From Aliidiomarina maris (GTDB lineage Bacteria > Pseudomonadota > Gammaproteobacteria > Enterobacterales > Alteromonadaceae): a stretch of 64,000 nt of DNA. The stretch covers positions 1-64,000 of the forward strand of contig NZ_PIPK01000014.1 of NCBI RefSeq assembly GCF_003987335.1. Direction: 5' to 3'. The notes under the pieces are model-generated. The model had not been told where the DNA came from. It ran no database searches and was given only the letters and a program-made list of their open reading frames with translations. Of this stretch, positions 1 through 8,240 are shown in pieces. Both the position numbers and the translations under genes were made by a program. Each line of letters begins with the position of its first letter. The stretch's first letter is position 1.

Positions 1-50
1 GATGGTAGTGTGGGGCCTCCCCATGTGAGAGTAGGACACCGCCAGGCATC
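1..50 (+). rRNA. rrf: 5S ribosomal RNA, 3' end (partial)
   Basis: The first 50 bases match the 3' half of gammaproteobacterial 5S rRNA, including the GGTAGTGTGGGG...CCCCAT hairpin, the GAGAGTAGG stretch and the closing GCCAGGCAT end. The 5' part lies outside the window. An intrinsic terminator follows directly, so this is the distal end of an rRNA operon running left to right. Confidence 0.95.
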
Positions 51-59
51 CAAATAAAC

Positions 60-88
60 AACCCCAGCCCAAAAGGCTGGGGTTTTTT
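60..88 (+). terminator. Rho-independent terminator of the rRNA operon
   Basis: A perfect 10-bp stem (60-69 with 75-84) with a 5-nt loop is followed by a run of six T (83-88). It lies 10 bases after the 5S rRNA end. Confidence 0.9.
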
Positions 89-257
89 ATTTGCATCCCG
101 CCCCATCCCCACCACCAAACCAACACAGTGCGCATAAAACATCCGAAGACATAGATTATTTAGGTATATCTAGCAATAAAGTTATATTTCAAACGCTGCG
201 CTTTTATATTACTTTTAACGTAAAGATAGTGATAAAAATGAGTTAAAGGGGTTATAA

Positions 258-2666
258 ATGAAAAAGACAAATCTTCTCGCCGTAACAATATCCAGCGTGC
301 TTGCGACCTCAGGGTCTGCTGCAATTGCACAATCTAACTCAACATCAGCGGATGCCCAAGCTGAACGCATCACTGTCATTGGATCGCGTTTAAGTCAACG
401 CACGGCTACCGATGGAACTGCGCCGGTGGATATTATTAGTGCTGAGGACCTGCAAGCATCAGGTATCACCGAAACGGCACGCGCGCTGCAATACGCGGTT
501 CCAAGTTTTAACTTTCCTTCATCGTCCATTACCGATGGATCAGATGCTGTTCGTCCTGCTTCTTTACGCGGGTTATCACCGGACCATACGTTGGTTCTGA
601 TTAACGGTAAGCGACGTCACAGTAGTGCGTTGGTTCACCTCAACGGAACCACGGGTCGCGGGAGTTCGAATGTTGATTTAAACGCGATTCCAATTTCAGC
701 GATTCAGCGTATCGAAGTACTACGTGATGGTGCCGCAGCACAGTATGGCTCTGACGCCATAGCAGGCGTTATTAACATCGTATTACGTAACCAAGATCAA
801 GGGGGGGATGTCAGTATCACCGGTGGTCAAACTTACGAAGGAGACGGTGAGAATTTTAAAATTCAGGGCAGTACGGGTTTTCGCATAGGCCAAGCCGGCG
901 CGTTGACTCTGTCTGCAGAGTATCACAATAAGAACCGCACCAATCGTGCTGGTTTAGACCCTCGTCAGCAGTACCCGTTGTTAGGTGATGGGTCGTTAGA
1001 TCCTCGAGAAGACGAATTTAATCGTTTAAGCCACCACGTTGGTGATGCCGAGTTTGAGAACTTAGCGCTATTTGCTAACTTCACTTACCAATTAGCCAAT
1101 GGTGAAATCTATAGCTTTGGTGGTGTGAGTGATCGGACATCGAAGTCGGGTGCATTTTATCGTCGTGCGTTGGATGACCGCAACCTGATCGAGGTTTACC
1201 CGGACGGCTTCTTACCGACTTTAGCGCCTGAGACTTCTGACGCATCCATAGTGACAGGGTATCGTTTCGGTTTAGGTACTTGGGATGCGGATATCAGCGT
1301 CGGTTATGGCGAAAGTTTATTTGAGTACCATTTAGAAAACAGTATTAACGCATCTCTAGGGCCAAACTCACCTCAGGAGTTTTTTGCTGGTGGATTACGC
1401 ACCTCTGAACTTAGCGTTAGTGCAGAACTGACTCGTTTCTTCCAGTTCTACAATAACTCTGATATCGCAGTCGCGTTCGGGGTTAACTACCGTGAAAATG
1501 ATTACAAAATTCGCGCAGGTGACGAAGCGTCTTATATTAATGGCGGTTTTGATGGACGTCCCGCAGGTAGCCAAGGCTTTACAGGATTCACCCCAGATTC
1601 TCAAATCACCGAATCACGTGACAATACAGGTTTGTACGTCGAACTTGAAAACGCGCTAACCGATGCGTTTCAATGGGGTGCGGCCTTGCGCTACGAAGAC
1701 TATTCAGATTTTGGGGACAACGTAAGCTGGAAACTATCTGGTCGTTATCAATTTAATGATCAACTTGCAGCACGCGCAACCACCAATACCGGCTTTAGAG
1801 CGCCAAGTGTGCAGCAATTGTACTTCACCAATATCTCGACCCTATTCGTTAACCGAGACGGTGAGCTTGTGCCTGAGCAGTCAGGTACTTTCAACAATAT
1901 TTCCGATGTCGCACAGGCATTAGACATTGGTGCGTTACAACCTGAAGAATCACAAAGCTATAGCTTGGGCCTGGTGTGGAATGGTTATAATGGCCTGTCT
2001 GTCACCATTGATGCATTCCAAATTGATATTGATGATCGCATCATTTTATCGTCATCGCTAATTCCTTCTGACTCGCCGGCTGTTGCGGCCGCGCTTGAGC
2101 AGGCAGGCGCTGATAATGCGCGCTTCTTTGTGAATGCGGTCGACACGACGACTCGAGGCGTCGATGTGGTGGTAGCGCAGCAGTTTGAGCTCAACGATTG
2201 GGGTAGCTTACGCGCGCAACTAGCGTATGGTTACAATCGAACTAGTGTAAATAATGTCGAGCTACCTGAAATACTTGGTGGTTTGGAAAACCGCCTATTT
2301 GATAATGTTGAGCGCACGCGGATGACTCGCTCGGTGCCACAGCACACTGGCACCATCGGTTTAACCCATAATTATGGCGCGTGGCAAACGCATTTAGCAG
2401 TAAGCTACTTTGGTGATTACATCATTGAGAATAATGCGGGCACTCGCACAACATTTTCAGGTAAATGGATTACTGACCTATCCACGCGTTATCGCTTCAA
2501 TGATCAGTTAAGCGCACGTGTTGGGGTGCAGAACTTGTTTGACGTCTATCCAGACCGTCAACTGCCTGAAAACCAATTCAACGGTATTTTCTTGTACCCG
2601 AATACCAACGCGCCGTTTGGCTTCAATGGTGGCAGTTACTTCGCTGAGTTAAGCTACCGTTTCTAA
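258..2666 (+). CDS. TonB-dependent outer-membrane receptor
   Basis: This 802-residue protein starts with a signal peptide (about 1-25, cut after AIAQS). A plug domain follows at about 35-178, with the typical LVLINGKRRH and IERIEVLRDGAAAQYGSDAIAG-like segments. The rest is a 22-strand-type barrel that ends in the aromatic YRF expected for outer-membrane insertion. Such receptors import iron complexes, vitamins or glycans using TonB energy. The substrate cannot be read from the sequence, and no transport or degradation genes flank it. An AAAGGGG ribosome site precedes the ATG by about 6 bases. It is a single-gene unit between the rRNA terminator and a bidirectional terminator. The subfamily resembles the many Alteromonadales receptors of unknown ligand. 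Confidence 0.93.
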   Translation: MKKTNLLAVTISSVLATSGSAAIAQSNSTSADAQAERITVIGSRLSQRTATDGTAPVDIISAEDLQASGITETARALQYAVPSFNFPSSSITDGSDAVRPASLRGLSPDHTLVLINGKRRHSSALVHLNGTTGRGSSNVDLNAIPISAIQRIEVLRDGAAAQYGSDAIAGVINIVLRNQDQGGDVSITGGQTYEGDGENFKIQGSTGFRIGQAGALTLSAEYHNKNRTNRAGLDPRQQYPLLGDGSLDPREDEFNRLSHHVGDAEFENLALFANFTYQLANGEIYSFGGVSDRTSKSGAFYRRALDDRNLIEVYPDGFLPTLAPETSDASIVTGYRFGLGTWDADISVGYGESLFEYHLENSINASLGPNSPQEFFAGGLRTSELSVSAELTRFFQFYNNSDIAVAFGVNYRENDYKIRAGDEASYINGGFDGRPAGSQGFTGFTPDSQITESRDNTGLYVELENALTDAFQWGAALRYEDYSDFGDNVSWKLSGRYQFNDQLAARATTNTGFRAPSVQQLYFTNISTLFVNRDGELVPEQSGTFNNISDVAQALDIGALQPEESQSYSLGLVWNGYNGLSVTIDAFQIDIDDRIILSSSLIPSDSPAVAAALEQAGADNARFFVNAVDTTTRGVDVVVAQQFELNDWGSLRAQLAYGYNRTSVNNVELPEILGGLENRLFDNVERTRMTRSVPQHTGTIGLTHNYGAWQTHLAVSYFGDYIIENNAGTRTTFSGKWITDLSTRYRFNDQLSARVGVQNLFDVYPDRQLPENQFNGIFLYPNTNAPFGFNGGSYFAELSYRF

Positions 2667-2685
2667 GTCGCTTGCTCTCTGAACT

Positions 2686-2720
2686 AAAAAGCCCAGCCAT
2701 TTCAATTGGCTGGGCTCTTT
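2686..2720. terminator. Bidirectional terminator between receptor and YceI genes
   Basis: A 9-bp GC-rich stem (GCCCAGCCA at 2691-2699 with 2707-2715) is flanked by five A on the left and a T-rich stretch on the right. It lies between two convergent genes and can serve both strands. Confidence 0.75.
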
Positions 2721-2756
2721 GTTTCAATGTGTCTATTCAGCTTGGTAATAGTTTAA

Positions 2757-3329
2757 TTACTGCTGGATACCTTCAATAGAAAGATAGATTTCGATTTCCT
2801 CGGCTTCTGGGCCTAAGTCATAGTCAATGCCATAATCTGCAAGCTTGAATGTGTACGAGCCTTCAAAGCCGCGGCGCGTCATGCCCCAAGGATCTTCACC
2901 TGCACCTACTTGATCTATCTGAAACTCAATATTGTGGGTCACGCCACGTAAGGTGAAATCACCAGCCAATACGCCACCACCATTGCCATCAGGTGTGAAG
3001 CCCGTGCTTACGAAAGTAGACTGCGGGTAATTCGCTACGTCCAGGAAGTCGTCGCTGCGAAGGTGCTGGTCGCGCTCTTGGTGATTTGAATCAATGCTCG
3101 CAGTATCAATCACGACATTCACGCGTGCATTTTCTGGCGCTGATTCATCGTAGCTGAACGTGCCTTCAAATTCGTTAAAACGCCCAAGCAACCAGCTGTA
3201 GCCTAAATGGTTAATCTTAAACTGAATAAACGCGTGGGCGCCCTCAGTATCGATCACGTAGTCATTTGCCGATGCTAACGGGCTTGCAGCCATAGCGGCA
3301 ACAGCCGCAGCAATTAAAGTTTTTTTCAT
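2757..3329 (-). CDS. YceI family periplasmic protein
   Basis: The protein has 190 residues from the ATG at 3329, which has an AGGAG ribosome site just upstream and starts a clean signal peptide (about 1-21, MKKTLIAAA..PLASA). The reading frame stays open 28 codons further upstream, but that extension has no ribosome site and would bury the signal peptide. The mature part is a YceI domain, a lipocalin-like beta barrel. It shows the usual features: DTEGAHAFIQFKINHLGYS near the start, a central FVSTGF, and GDFTLRGVTHNI. YceI proteins bind polyisoprenoid or other amphiphilic ligands, and their physiological role is unsettled. The gene is monocistronic and diverges from murB. Confidence 0.92.
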   Translation of the reverse strand: MKKTLIAAAVAAMAASPLASANDYVIDTEGAHAFIQFKINHLGYSWLLGRFNEFEGTFSYDESAPENARVNVVIDTASIDSNHQERDQHLRSDDFLDVANYPQSTFVSTGFTPDGNGGGVLAGDFTLRGVTHNIEFQIDQVGAGEDPWGMTRRGFEGSYTFKLADYGIDYDLGPEAEEIEIYLSIEGIQQ

Positions 3330-3526
3330 GAGTAATCTCCTAGCGGGTGATTTATAACGTAATGCAAACAGTTTAGTCCTAAAATTTAAATATAAAATAG
3401 CTTTAAATAGCATTATTTTATCTATTACTTAGAAATATGATTTTCGCTGTCTTTGCGCAATATGGCACCCGCATGGGGGCGAATTTGAGTTAAAATAGGC
3501 GCATCACTTTTTCCTTTGCAGAACGT

Positions 3527-4519
3527 ATGGTTGATTTAAAGGACAAGCACAGTTTCGCTTTGACGGCGTTTGCGCACCATGTACAGCGAGTACAAAGTAA
3601 AGCAGATATTGCGACTATCGAATGGCACCCGGACGCTTTCATTCTAGGTGCGGGGTCGAACACAGTATTTACCCACGACTTTTGCGGGCATCTGATCATT
3701 AACCAACTGCAAGGGTTTACGGTCGAGCGTAAGGACGCCTATTATCAGGTGACAATCGGGGCTGGGGAGGATTGGCATCAGTGTGTTGAGCGGTTGTTGG
3801 AGCAAGGCATCTTCGGGTTAGAGAACCTAGCGTTGATCCCAGGCAGTGTGGGCGCAGCCCCAGTGCAAAACATCGGTGCATACGGGGTTGAGGTCGCACA
3901 ATTTATCGCCTGTGTGCGTGGCGTCGATTTACGCAGCCAAACTGCGTTTGAGCTTAGCCAAGATGCTTGTCAATTTGGCTATCGCACCAGCATATTTAAA
4001 CAACCGGAATACGCGAGTTGGTTAATTACTGAAGTGGTATTCCACTTGCCCTTTAGTTGGCGGCCACACCTAGGATACCCTGATCTGGCGCACTTAGCTG
4101 AGGATGTCAGCGCTCGTGAGGTGTTTGATACCGTAGTGGAAGTGCGCAAGCGCAAGTTGCCTGACCCAAAGGTATTGCCAAATGCAGGCAGCTTCTTCAA
4201 AAACCCTGTTATATCAGCCACACAATGCCGCAAATTACGCCAGCGTTATCCTGACTTGCGTTACTTCGAGCTCCCGAATGGCGACTGTAAGCTTGCTGCC
4301 GCTTGGCTGATTGACCAAGCTGGGTTGAAGAGTCTGCGCGTTGGCGGTGCAGGGGTGCATCAGCGTCAAGCGCTAGTGCTGGTCAATAGTAATCAAGCCA
4401 CTGGGCAGGATTTAATTCAACTTGCCCAACAAGTGCGCAAACAAGTTGAACAGCGCTTTAACGTGCGCCTCGAGCCTGAGGTTTTGTTGCTGGGAGAACG
4501 GGGGCATATCGAATTATGA
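3527..4519 (+). CDS. murB: UDP-N-acetylenolpyruvoylglucosamine reductase MurB
   Basis: MurB is the cytoplasmic FAD enzyme that reduces UDP-GlcNAc-enolpyruvate with NADPH to UDP-MurNAc in peptidoglycan synthesis. The 330-residue protein is of the type I, Escherichia-like kind. FAD contacts are GAGSN (41-45) and IPGSVGAAPVQNIGAYG (104-120). The substrate-binding FGYR lies at 150-153, the catalytic Ser in GSFFKNP at 222, and the conserved Glu in EPEV near the end. The stop codon overlaps the birA start in ATGA, so murB, birA and coaX form one operon. The ribosome site before the ATG is weak. The 197-bp gap to yceI probably holds divergent promoters. Confidence 0.97.
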   Translation: MVDLKDKHSFALTAFAHHVQRVQSKADIATIEWHPDAFILGAGSNTVFTHDFCGHLIINQLQGFTVERKDAYYQVTIGAGEDWHQCVERLLEQGIFGLENLALIPGSVGAAPVQNIGAYGVEVAQFIACVRGVDLRSQTAFELSQDACQFGYRTSIFKQPEYASWLITEVVFHLPFSWRPHLGYPDLAHLAEDVSAREVFDTVVEVRKRKLPDPKVLPNAGSFFKNPVISATQCRKLRQRYPDLRYFELPNGDCKLAAAWLIDQAGLKSLRVGGAGVHQRQALVLVNSNQATGQDLIQLAQQVRKQVEQRFNVRLEPEVLLLGERGHIEL

Positions 4520-5508
4520 AGAACAAATCGAATCGGATTGATGAACGTTTGATTGAGACCCTTGCCGATGGCCAGTTTCACTCAGGCCAGGCTTTGGCGG
4601 ACGCCTTGGGCGTTAGTCGCACGGCTATCAATAAGCACATTGATAATTTAGATGCGCTACAACTCGATGTGTTTAGAGTTCACGGTAAAGGGTATCGACT
4701 CGCGCAACCGCTGCAGTTGCTGAAATTCGACTTAATTCGCGAGCAATTGCGGGAACATCAGGCGCCAATCTACTTGAAGCGCGTAACCAGCTCGACCCAC
4801 GATGACTTAAAGCAACTGCTGGTGGATGCACCCGGTAAGACTCTCACCCCTGGCACTTGTGTTTTAGCGGAAATGCAGACCCGGGGGCGAGGGCGACGCG
4901 GCCGTACCTGGTTATCTCCCTTTGGTAGTAACCTCTATGCATCTTTTTATTGGCCGTTGCCAGAGGGGCTAAACAGCGCTTTAGGCTTGAGTGTGGCGGT
5001 AGGTTTACGCTTGGCGCAAATTCTTGAACAGGCAGGCATTCAAGGAGTCAGTGTTAAATGGCCTAATGATGTCTATATTCAAGGCGCGAAAGTGGCTGGG
5101 GTGCTAGTTGAGCTTGAAGGTGAGCCCACAGGTGAAGGACATGCTTTGATTGGTATTGGCTTGAATTTAAGTATGCCAGAGCGCTTTACCCAAAACATTG
5201 AACAACCCTATACGGACGTGCAAAAGCACCTAGACGCGCCGTTGAATCGACACCAATGGGCCGTTACTTTAATTCGTGGTGTCACAGATGTGCTGGAACA
5301 ATTTCGCCGGCATGGGCTGGCAGACTTAGTCACCGAATGGCGGCGCCTGGACCACTTTTATAATCAGCCTGTAAATATTCTGCTTGGACAACATGTTCAA
5401 CAAGGGGTAGGGCAAGGGATTGATAATTACGGGGCTTTACTTGTTCGTCAAGGTAGTGGATTAAAGCGCTATTTTGGCGGAGAAATTAGTATTAGGGCTA
5501 GACAATGA
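4516..5508 (+). CDS. birA: Bifunctional biotin ligase / biotin operon repressor BirA
   Basis: BirA makes biotinyl-AMP and transfers biotin to carboxylase carrier proteins. It also represses biotin genes through an N-terminal DNA-binding domain. The 330-residue protein has a winged helix at about 10-62 (helix-turn-helix around 21-44). The ligase domain includes TSSTHDD (91-97), the ATP/biotin loop GRGRRGRTW (124-132) and KWPNDV (181-186). A small SH3-like C-terminal domain follows. It overlaps murB and coaX by 4 bp each (ATGA), the classic arrangement for translational coupling. Because the N-terminal domain is intact, a regulatory role is likely, but no biotin genes are in the window. Confidence 0.97.
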   Translation: MKNKSNRIDERLIETLADGQFHSGQALADALGVSRTAINKHIDNLDALQLDVFRVHGKGYRLAQPLQLLKFDLIREQLREHQAPIYLKRVTSSTHDDLKQLLVDAPGKTLTPGTCVLAEMQTRGRGRRGRTWLSPFGSNLYASFYWPLPEGLNSALGLSVAVGLRLAQILEQAGIQGVSVKWPNDVYIQGAKVAGVLVELEGEPTGEGHALIGIGLNLSMPERFTQNIEQPYTDVQKHLDAPLNRHQWAVTLIRGVTDVLEQFRRHGLADLVTEWRRLDHFYNQPVNILLGQHVQQGVGQGIDNYGALLVRQGSGLKRYFGGEISIRARQ

Positions 5509-6230
5509 AGTTAGTTGAGCTTGGCAATACGCGTTGGAAGTTGGCAGATTATAATGATCAGCAACTGAAGTTTTTAGGCCATGGTATGGGTATTAATGAC
5601 CTGCTGATGGTGCTTGAGCAAAGCCCTCAGACGCAGGTCTTGTTCTCTTCTGTGGCGAGTGAGGCATTGAACCAAGAGCTCCAACAGCGCTTAAGCATGG
5701 CGGGTATCACTTTCATGCAAGTGCACACTAAGCGAGATTTCGGTGATGTTGTGAATAGCTATCACCATTATCAGCGCCTTGGTGTTGATCGTTGGTTAGC
5801 AATTATCGCAGCCCATCATCATCATAAAGGTCACAGCGCTGTGATTGATGTCGGAACCGCGGTAACGTTTGACCTTGTGCATAAAGATGGCCGCCATCTG
5901 GGTGGTTGGATTGCACCCGGTTTGCATACGATGCAGGATGCGCTGGTGGCAAAAAGTCAGCGTATTAGTGCTCGCTTTGACGCCCCAAGTGTTGAACTGG
6001 GTCAGTGCACTGAAGACGGTCTTTATCTGGGCTGCAAGGCAGCTGTTGAAGGTTTCATTCAGCAGGCTCACCAGTATGTTCGTCAATCAATGGCGGAGCC
6101 CGTGCTGTGGCTATTTACCGGCGGCGGTTTGGACGGCCTTGATATTCGCGGTGTGCACAATGCTCAAATCCGACCGCACTTAGTGCTTGAAGGCCTGGCT
6201 GTGGTAGCTCGCGAACTACAAAATGCCTAA
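5505..6230 (+). CDS. coaX: Type III pantothenate kinase CoaX
   Basis: CoaX phosphorylates pantothenate in the first step of coenzyme A synthesis. The 241-residue protein belongs to the ASKHA fold. Recognisable blocks are ELGNTRWK (5-12, first phosphate loop), RLGVDRWLA (91-99, containing the catalytic Asp95), DVGTAVTFD (115-123, second phosphate loop) and HLGGWIAPGL (131-140). In the first block most homologues carry Asp two residues before GN(T/S), whereas here it is Glu5, a conservative but unusual change. The length is normal for the family. It is the last gene of the murB-birA-coaX operon. An 82-bp gap with its own promoter separates it from motX. Confidence 0.93.
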   Translation: MKLVELGNTRWKLADYNDQQLKFLGHGMGINDLLMVLEQSPQTQVLFSSVASEALNQELQQRLSMAGITFMQVHTKRDFGDVVNSYHHYQRLGVDRWLAIIAAHHHHKGHSAVIDVGTAVTFDLVHKDGRHLGGWIAPGLHTMQDALVAKSQRISARFDAPSVELGQCTEDGLYLGCKAAVEGFIQQAHQYVRQSMAEPVLWLFTGGGLDGLDIRGVHNAQIRPHLVLEGLAVVARELQNA

Positions 6231-6244
6231 GCAGCATTTGGGAT

Positions 6245-6271
6245 TGAAGTTTTGACCGCGCTGGTCGATAA
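6245..6271 (+). promoter_or_regulatory. Probable sigma-28 (FliA) promoter of motX
   Basis: TGAAGTTT (6245-6252) and GTCGATAA (6264-6271) are separated by exactly 11 bases. The flagellar sigma-28 consensus is TAAAGTTT-N11-GCCGATAA, so 14 of 16 positions match with correct spacing. The site is 41 bases before the ATG of a motX homologue, and motX genes in Vibrio are known members of the late, sigma-28-dependent flagellar class. Confidence 0.75.
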
Positions 6272-6312
6272 AGTGAACAATACTTAATTTCGATGAACCC
6301 CAGAGGCACAAC

Positions 6313-6993
6313 ATGAAAGTAGCAGCTTTTGGCGTGGTGGCCGCGTTACTCATAAGCCAAGCACATGCAGGGCAAGGTGGCGTTAACCCTGAGCGCGCTG
6401 CTGAGGCAGCACAAAGGTCGGTGTTAACCGCAGGTCTCGAGGCTATTCAGTTATATTCTGACGACGATTTGGTGCGCATGATTCGTCGCAACACCCACTT
6501 GCAGCAAGTTCGTGACACGGACGACTGCCAACTGTATCAAGATATCCGCGCACAAGCCGAGATTGAGCGTCGTCCGGTGTACCAATTGCTGTATGGCGAT
6601 ATGCTCGCGTACGCAGTATGTTACGAGCGTGATGTAGCTCTTGGAGTTACTTATATGGAAGCTGCAGCTGCGCAAGGTATGCCAGAAGCGATTGAGCAGA
6701 TGGGGCGTTACTATCATATTGGGCGTTTCGTGCAGCAGGATAAGCAACGGGCGTTGCTATATTTACGTGAAGCTGCGGCACTTGGCTATTTGCCGGCTCA
6801 GAAGCGCTTTGCTGATTTGCTTTTAGACGGTGTTGGCAGCCCGCTTGATTATGAAGCAGCGTACCATTACTTACATAATTCGGTTACCGCTAGCGCCCAA
6901 GACCACCGCGAAGTGCAGCAGCGCCTGCAGCGTTTAGCTGAGCGCATGCCACCACGTATCATTGAGCGTGCTCGTAGTCCTTTGGACGCATAG
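6313..6993 (+). CDS. motX: Sodium-driven polar flagellar motor protein MotX
   Basis: The 226-residue protein has a signal peptide (about 1-19, ending SQAHA). Two to three SEL1-like helical repeats follow at about 100-190. Blocks such as NTHLQQVR, DDCQL, LYGDMLAYAVC, EQMGRYYHIG and GSPLDYE..YHYL correspond to the MotX family of Vibrio and Shewanella. MotX sits in the periplasm, where with MotY it forms the T ring that anchors PomA/PomB stators of sodium-driven polar flagella. It is distinguished from generic SEL1 proteins by this conserved N-terminal half with its cysteine pair. The sigma-28-type promoter upstream agrees with the assignment. No other flagellar genes are nearby, as is usual for motX. 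Confidence 0.85.
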   Translation: MKVAAFGVVAALLISQAHAGQGGVNPERAAEAAQRSVLTAGLEAIQLYSDDDLVRMIRRNTHLQQVRDTDDCQLYQDIRAQAEIERRPVYQLLYGDMLAYAVCYERDVALGVTYMEAAAAQGMPEAIEQMGRYYHIGRFVQQDKQRALLYLREAAALGYLPAQKRFADLLLDGVGSPLDYEAAYHYLHNSVTASAQDHREVQQRLQRLAERMPPRIIERARSPLDA

Positions 6994-6998
6994 TGCGA

Positions 6999-7042
6999 GG
7001 TGAGGCAGGCTGCGCCTGCCGATAACCTACAGGCGCCTCACC
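6999..7042. repeat. Nested inverted repeats between convergent motX and nspC
   Basis: An outer pair (GGTGAGGC 6999-7006, GCCTCACC 7035-7042) encloses a perfect inner hairpin (GGCAGGC 7004-7010, GCCTGCC 7014-7020). The two structures share bases and are partly alternative. There is no T run on either side, so it is not a typical intrinsic terminator, but it could stop or protect both convergent transcripts. A 10-base direct repeat (ACTTGGCTTA) follows near 7053-7075. Confidence 0.5.
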
Positions 7043-7074
7043 AGGCTTAACTCACTTGGCTTATCTTACTTGGC

Positions 7075-8211
7075 TTAAGATAAGCGGCCTTTAAAGTCTT
7101 CATAGCTGAACTCGCGAACCAGTTCAAATTCACCATTACTGCGCAAAATACCAATGCTTGGATGCTCAACACCATTGAAGAAGGTTGTTTTGACCATGGT
7201 GTAATGCATCATGTCTTCAAAAACTAAACGATCACCGGCTTGTAGCGGCTGCTCGAAGCTCCAGTAGCCGATTACGTCACCAGCTAAGCAAGAATTACCG
7301 CCTAAACGATACGTGTGAGCTAACTCATCGGGCTCACCCGCCGCTGTTATTTTAGGGCGATAAGGCATTTCCAGCACGTCAGGCATATGCGCGGTGGCAG
7401 AAATATCTAAAATCGCGATTTGCCCAGCGTTCTCGACAATATCTACTACTTCACACACCAGTGGACCAGTTTGCCATGCGACCGCTGAACCTGGCTCTAA
7501 AATGACTTCAACGTCATAGGTTTCACGCAAACGTTTAAGTTGAGCGATTAAATGCTCGACATCATAGCCCTGACGCGTCATCAGGTGCCCGCCACCTAAG
7601 TTAATCCACTTAAGCTGATGCAAGTACTGCCCAAACTTTTGCTCAACCGCGGCAAGGGTACGTTCTAGTGCAAAGGAGTCACATTCGCATAGGTTATGCA
7701 CGTGAAAGCCTTCAATTCCACTCAAGTCCTGACCTTCGAGCTGTTGACTCAGAATGCCAAGGCGCGAACCTGGCGCAGACGGATCGTACAACTCGGTATC
7801 GGCCTCAGGTTGCTCAGGATTGATACGAATACCTACCGATATACCAGCGTCTTTAGCCGCTGCCGCATAGCGTTGCCACTGGCTCAAGCTATTAAAAGAG
7901 ATGTGATTGCAATGCTTCAAAATGCTTTGCATGTCCTTCTCTTTATAAGCAGGAGAGTAAGCATGCACTTCGCTGCCAAAGGTATCAGCGGCAAGCTCAG
8001 CTTCCCATGCTGAACTTGCTGTGCAGCCTTTCAAATACTGACTTACAAGAGGGAACGCGCTCCACATCGCAAACCCCTTCAGTGCCAAAATAATACTCGC
8101 GCCGCTCTCTTGCTGCACACGTTGCATCAGCTCAAGGTTAGCTTTCAGTTTGGCTTCGTCCAACACGTAGCACGGTGATGGAATACGCGGGTCCAAATAG
8201 GGGTTTGCCAT
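7075..8211 (-). CDS. nspC: Carboxynorspermidine/carboxyspermidine decarboxylase NspC
   Basis: NspC is a PLP enzyme of the alanine racemase/group IV decarboxylase fold. It removes CO2 from carboxynorspermidine or carboxyspermidine to give norspermidine or spermidine. The 378-residue protein has the PLP lysine in LALKGFAMW (Lys45), the substrate and PLP segments GFHVHNLCE, GGGHLMTRQGYD and EPGSAVAW, and a C-terminal GGNSCLAGD block with the catalytic Cys. The start has an AAGGAG ribosome site. It lies 29 bp behind the dehydrogenase that makes its substrate, in the same operon. In Vibrio this pathway feeds norspermidine signalling that affects biofilm formation; such a link here is only inference. 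Confidence 0.95.
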   Translation of the reverse strand: MANPYLDPRIPSPCYVLDEAKLKANLELMQRVQQESGASIILALKGFAMWSAFPLVSQYLKGCTASSAWEAELAADTFGSEVHAYSPAYKEKDMQSILKHCNHISFNSLSQWQRYAAAAKDAGISVGIRINPEQPEADTELYDPSAPGSRLGILSQQLEGQDLSGIEGFHVHNLCECDSFALERTLAAVEQKFGQYLHQLKWINLGGGHLMTRQGYDVEHLIAQLKRLRETYDVEVILEPGSAVAWQTGPLVCEVVDIVENAGQIAILDISATAHMPDVLEMPYRPKITAAGEPDELAHTYRLGGNSCLAGDVIGYWSFEQPLQAGDRLVFEDMMHYTMVKTTFFNGVEHPSIGILRSNGEFELVREFSYEDFKGRLS

Positions 8212-8240
8212 GGATACTGCTCCTTACTAAATCGAACGAA

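Noticed and set aside
225-243. Fur-box-like sequence before the TonB-dependent receptor
   Set aside because: Only about 13 of 19 positions match the consensus, the region is AT-rich, and the receptor's ligand is unknown. The match is too weak to report as a site.
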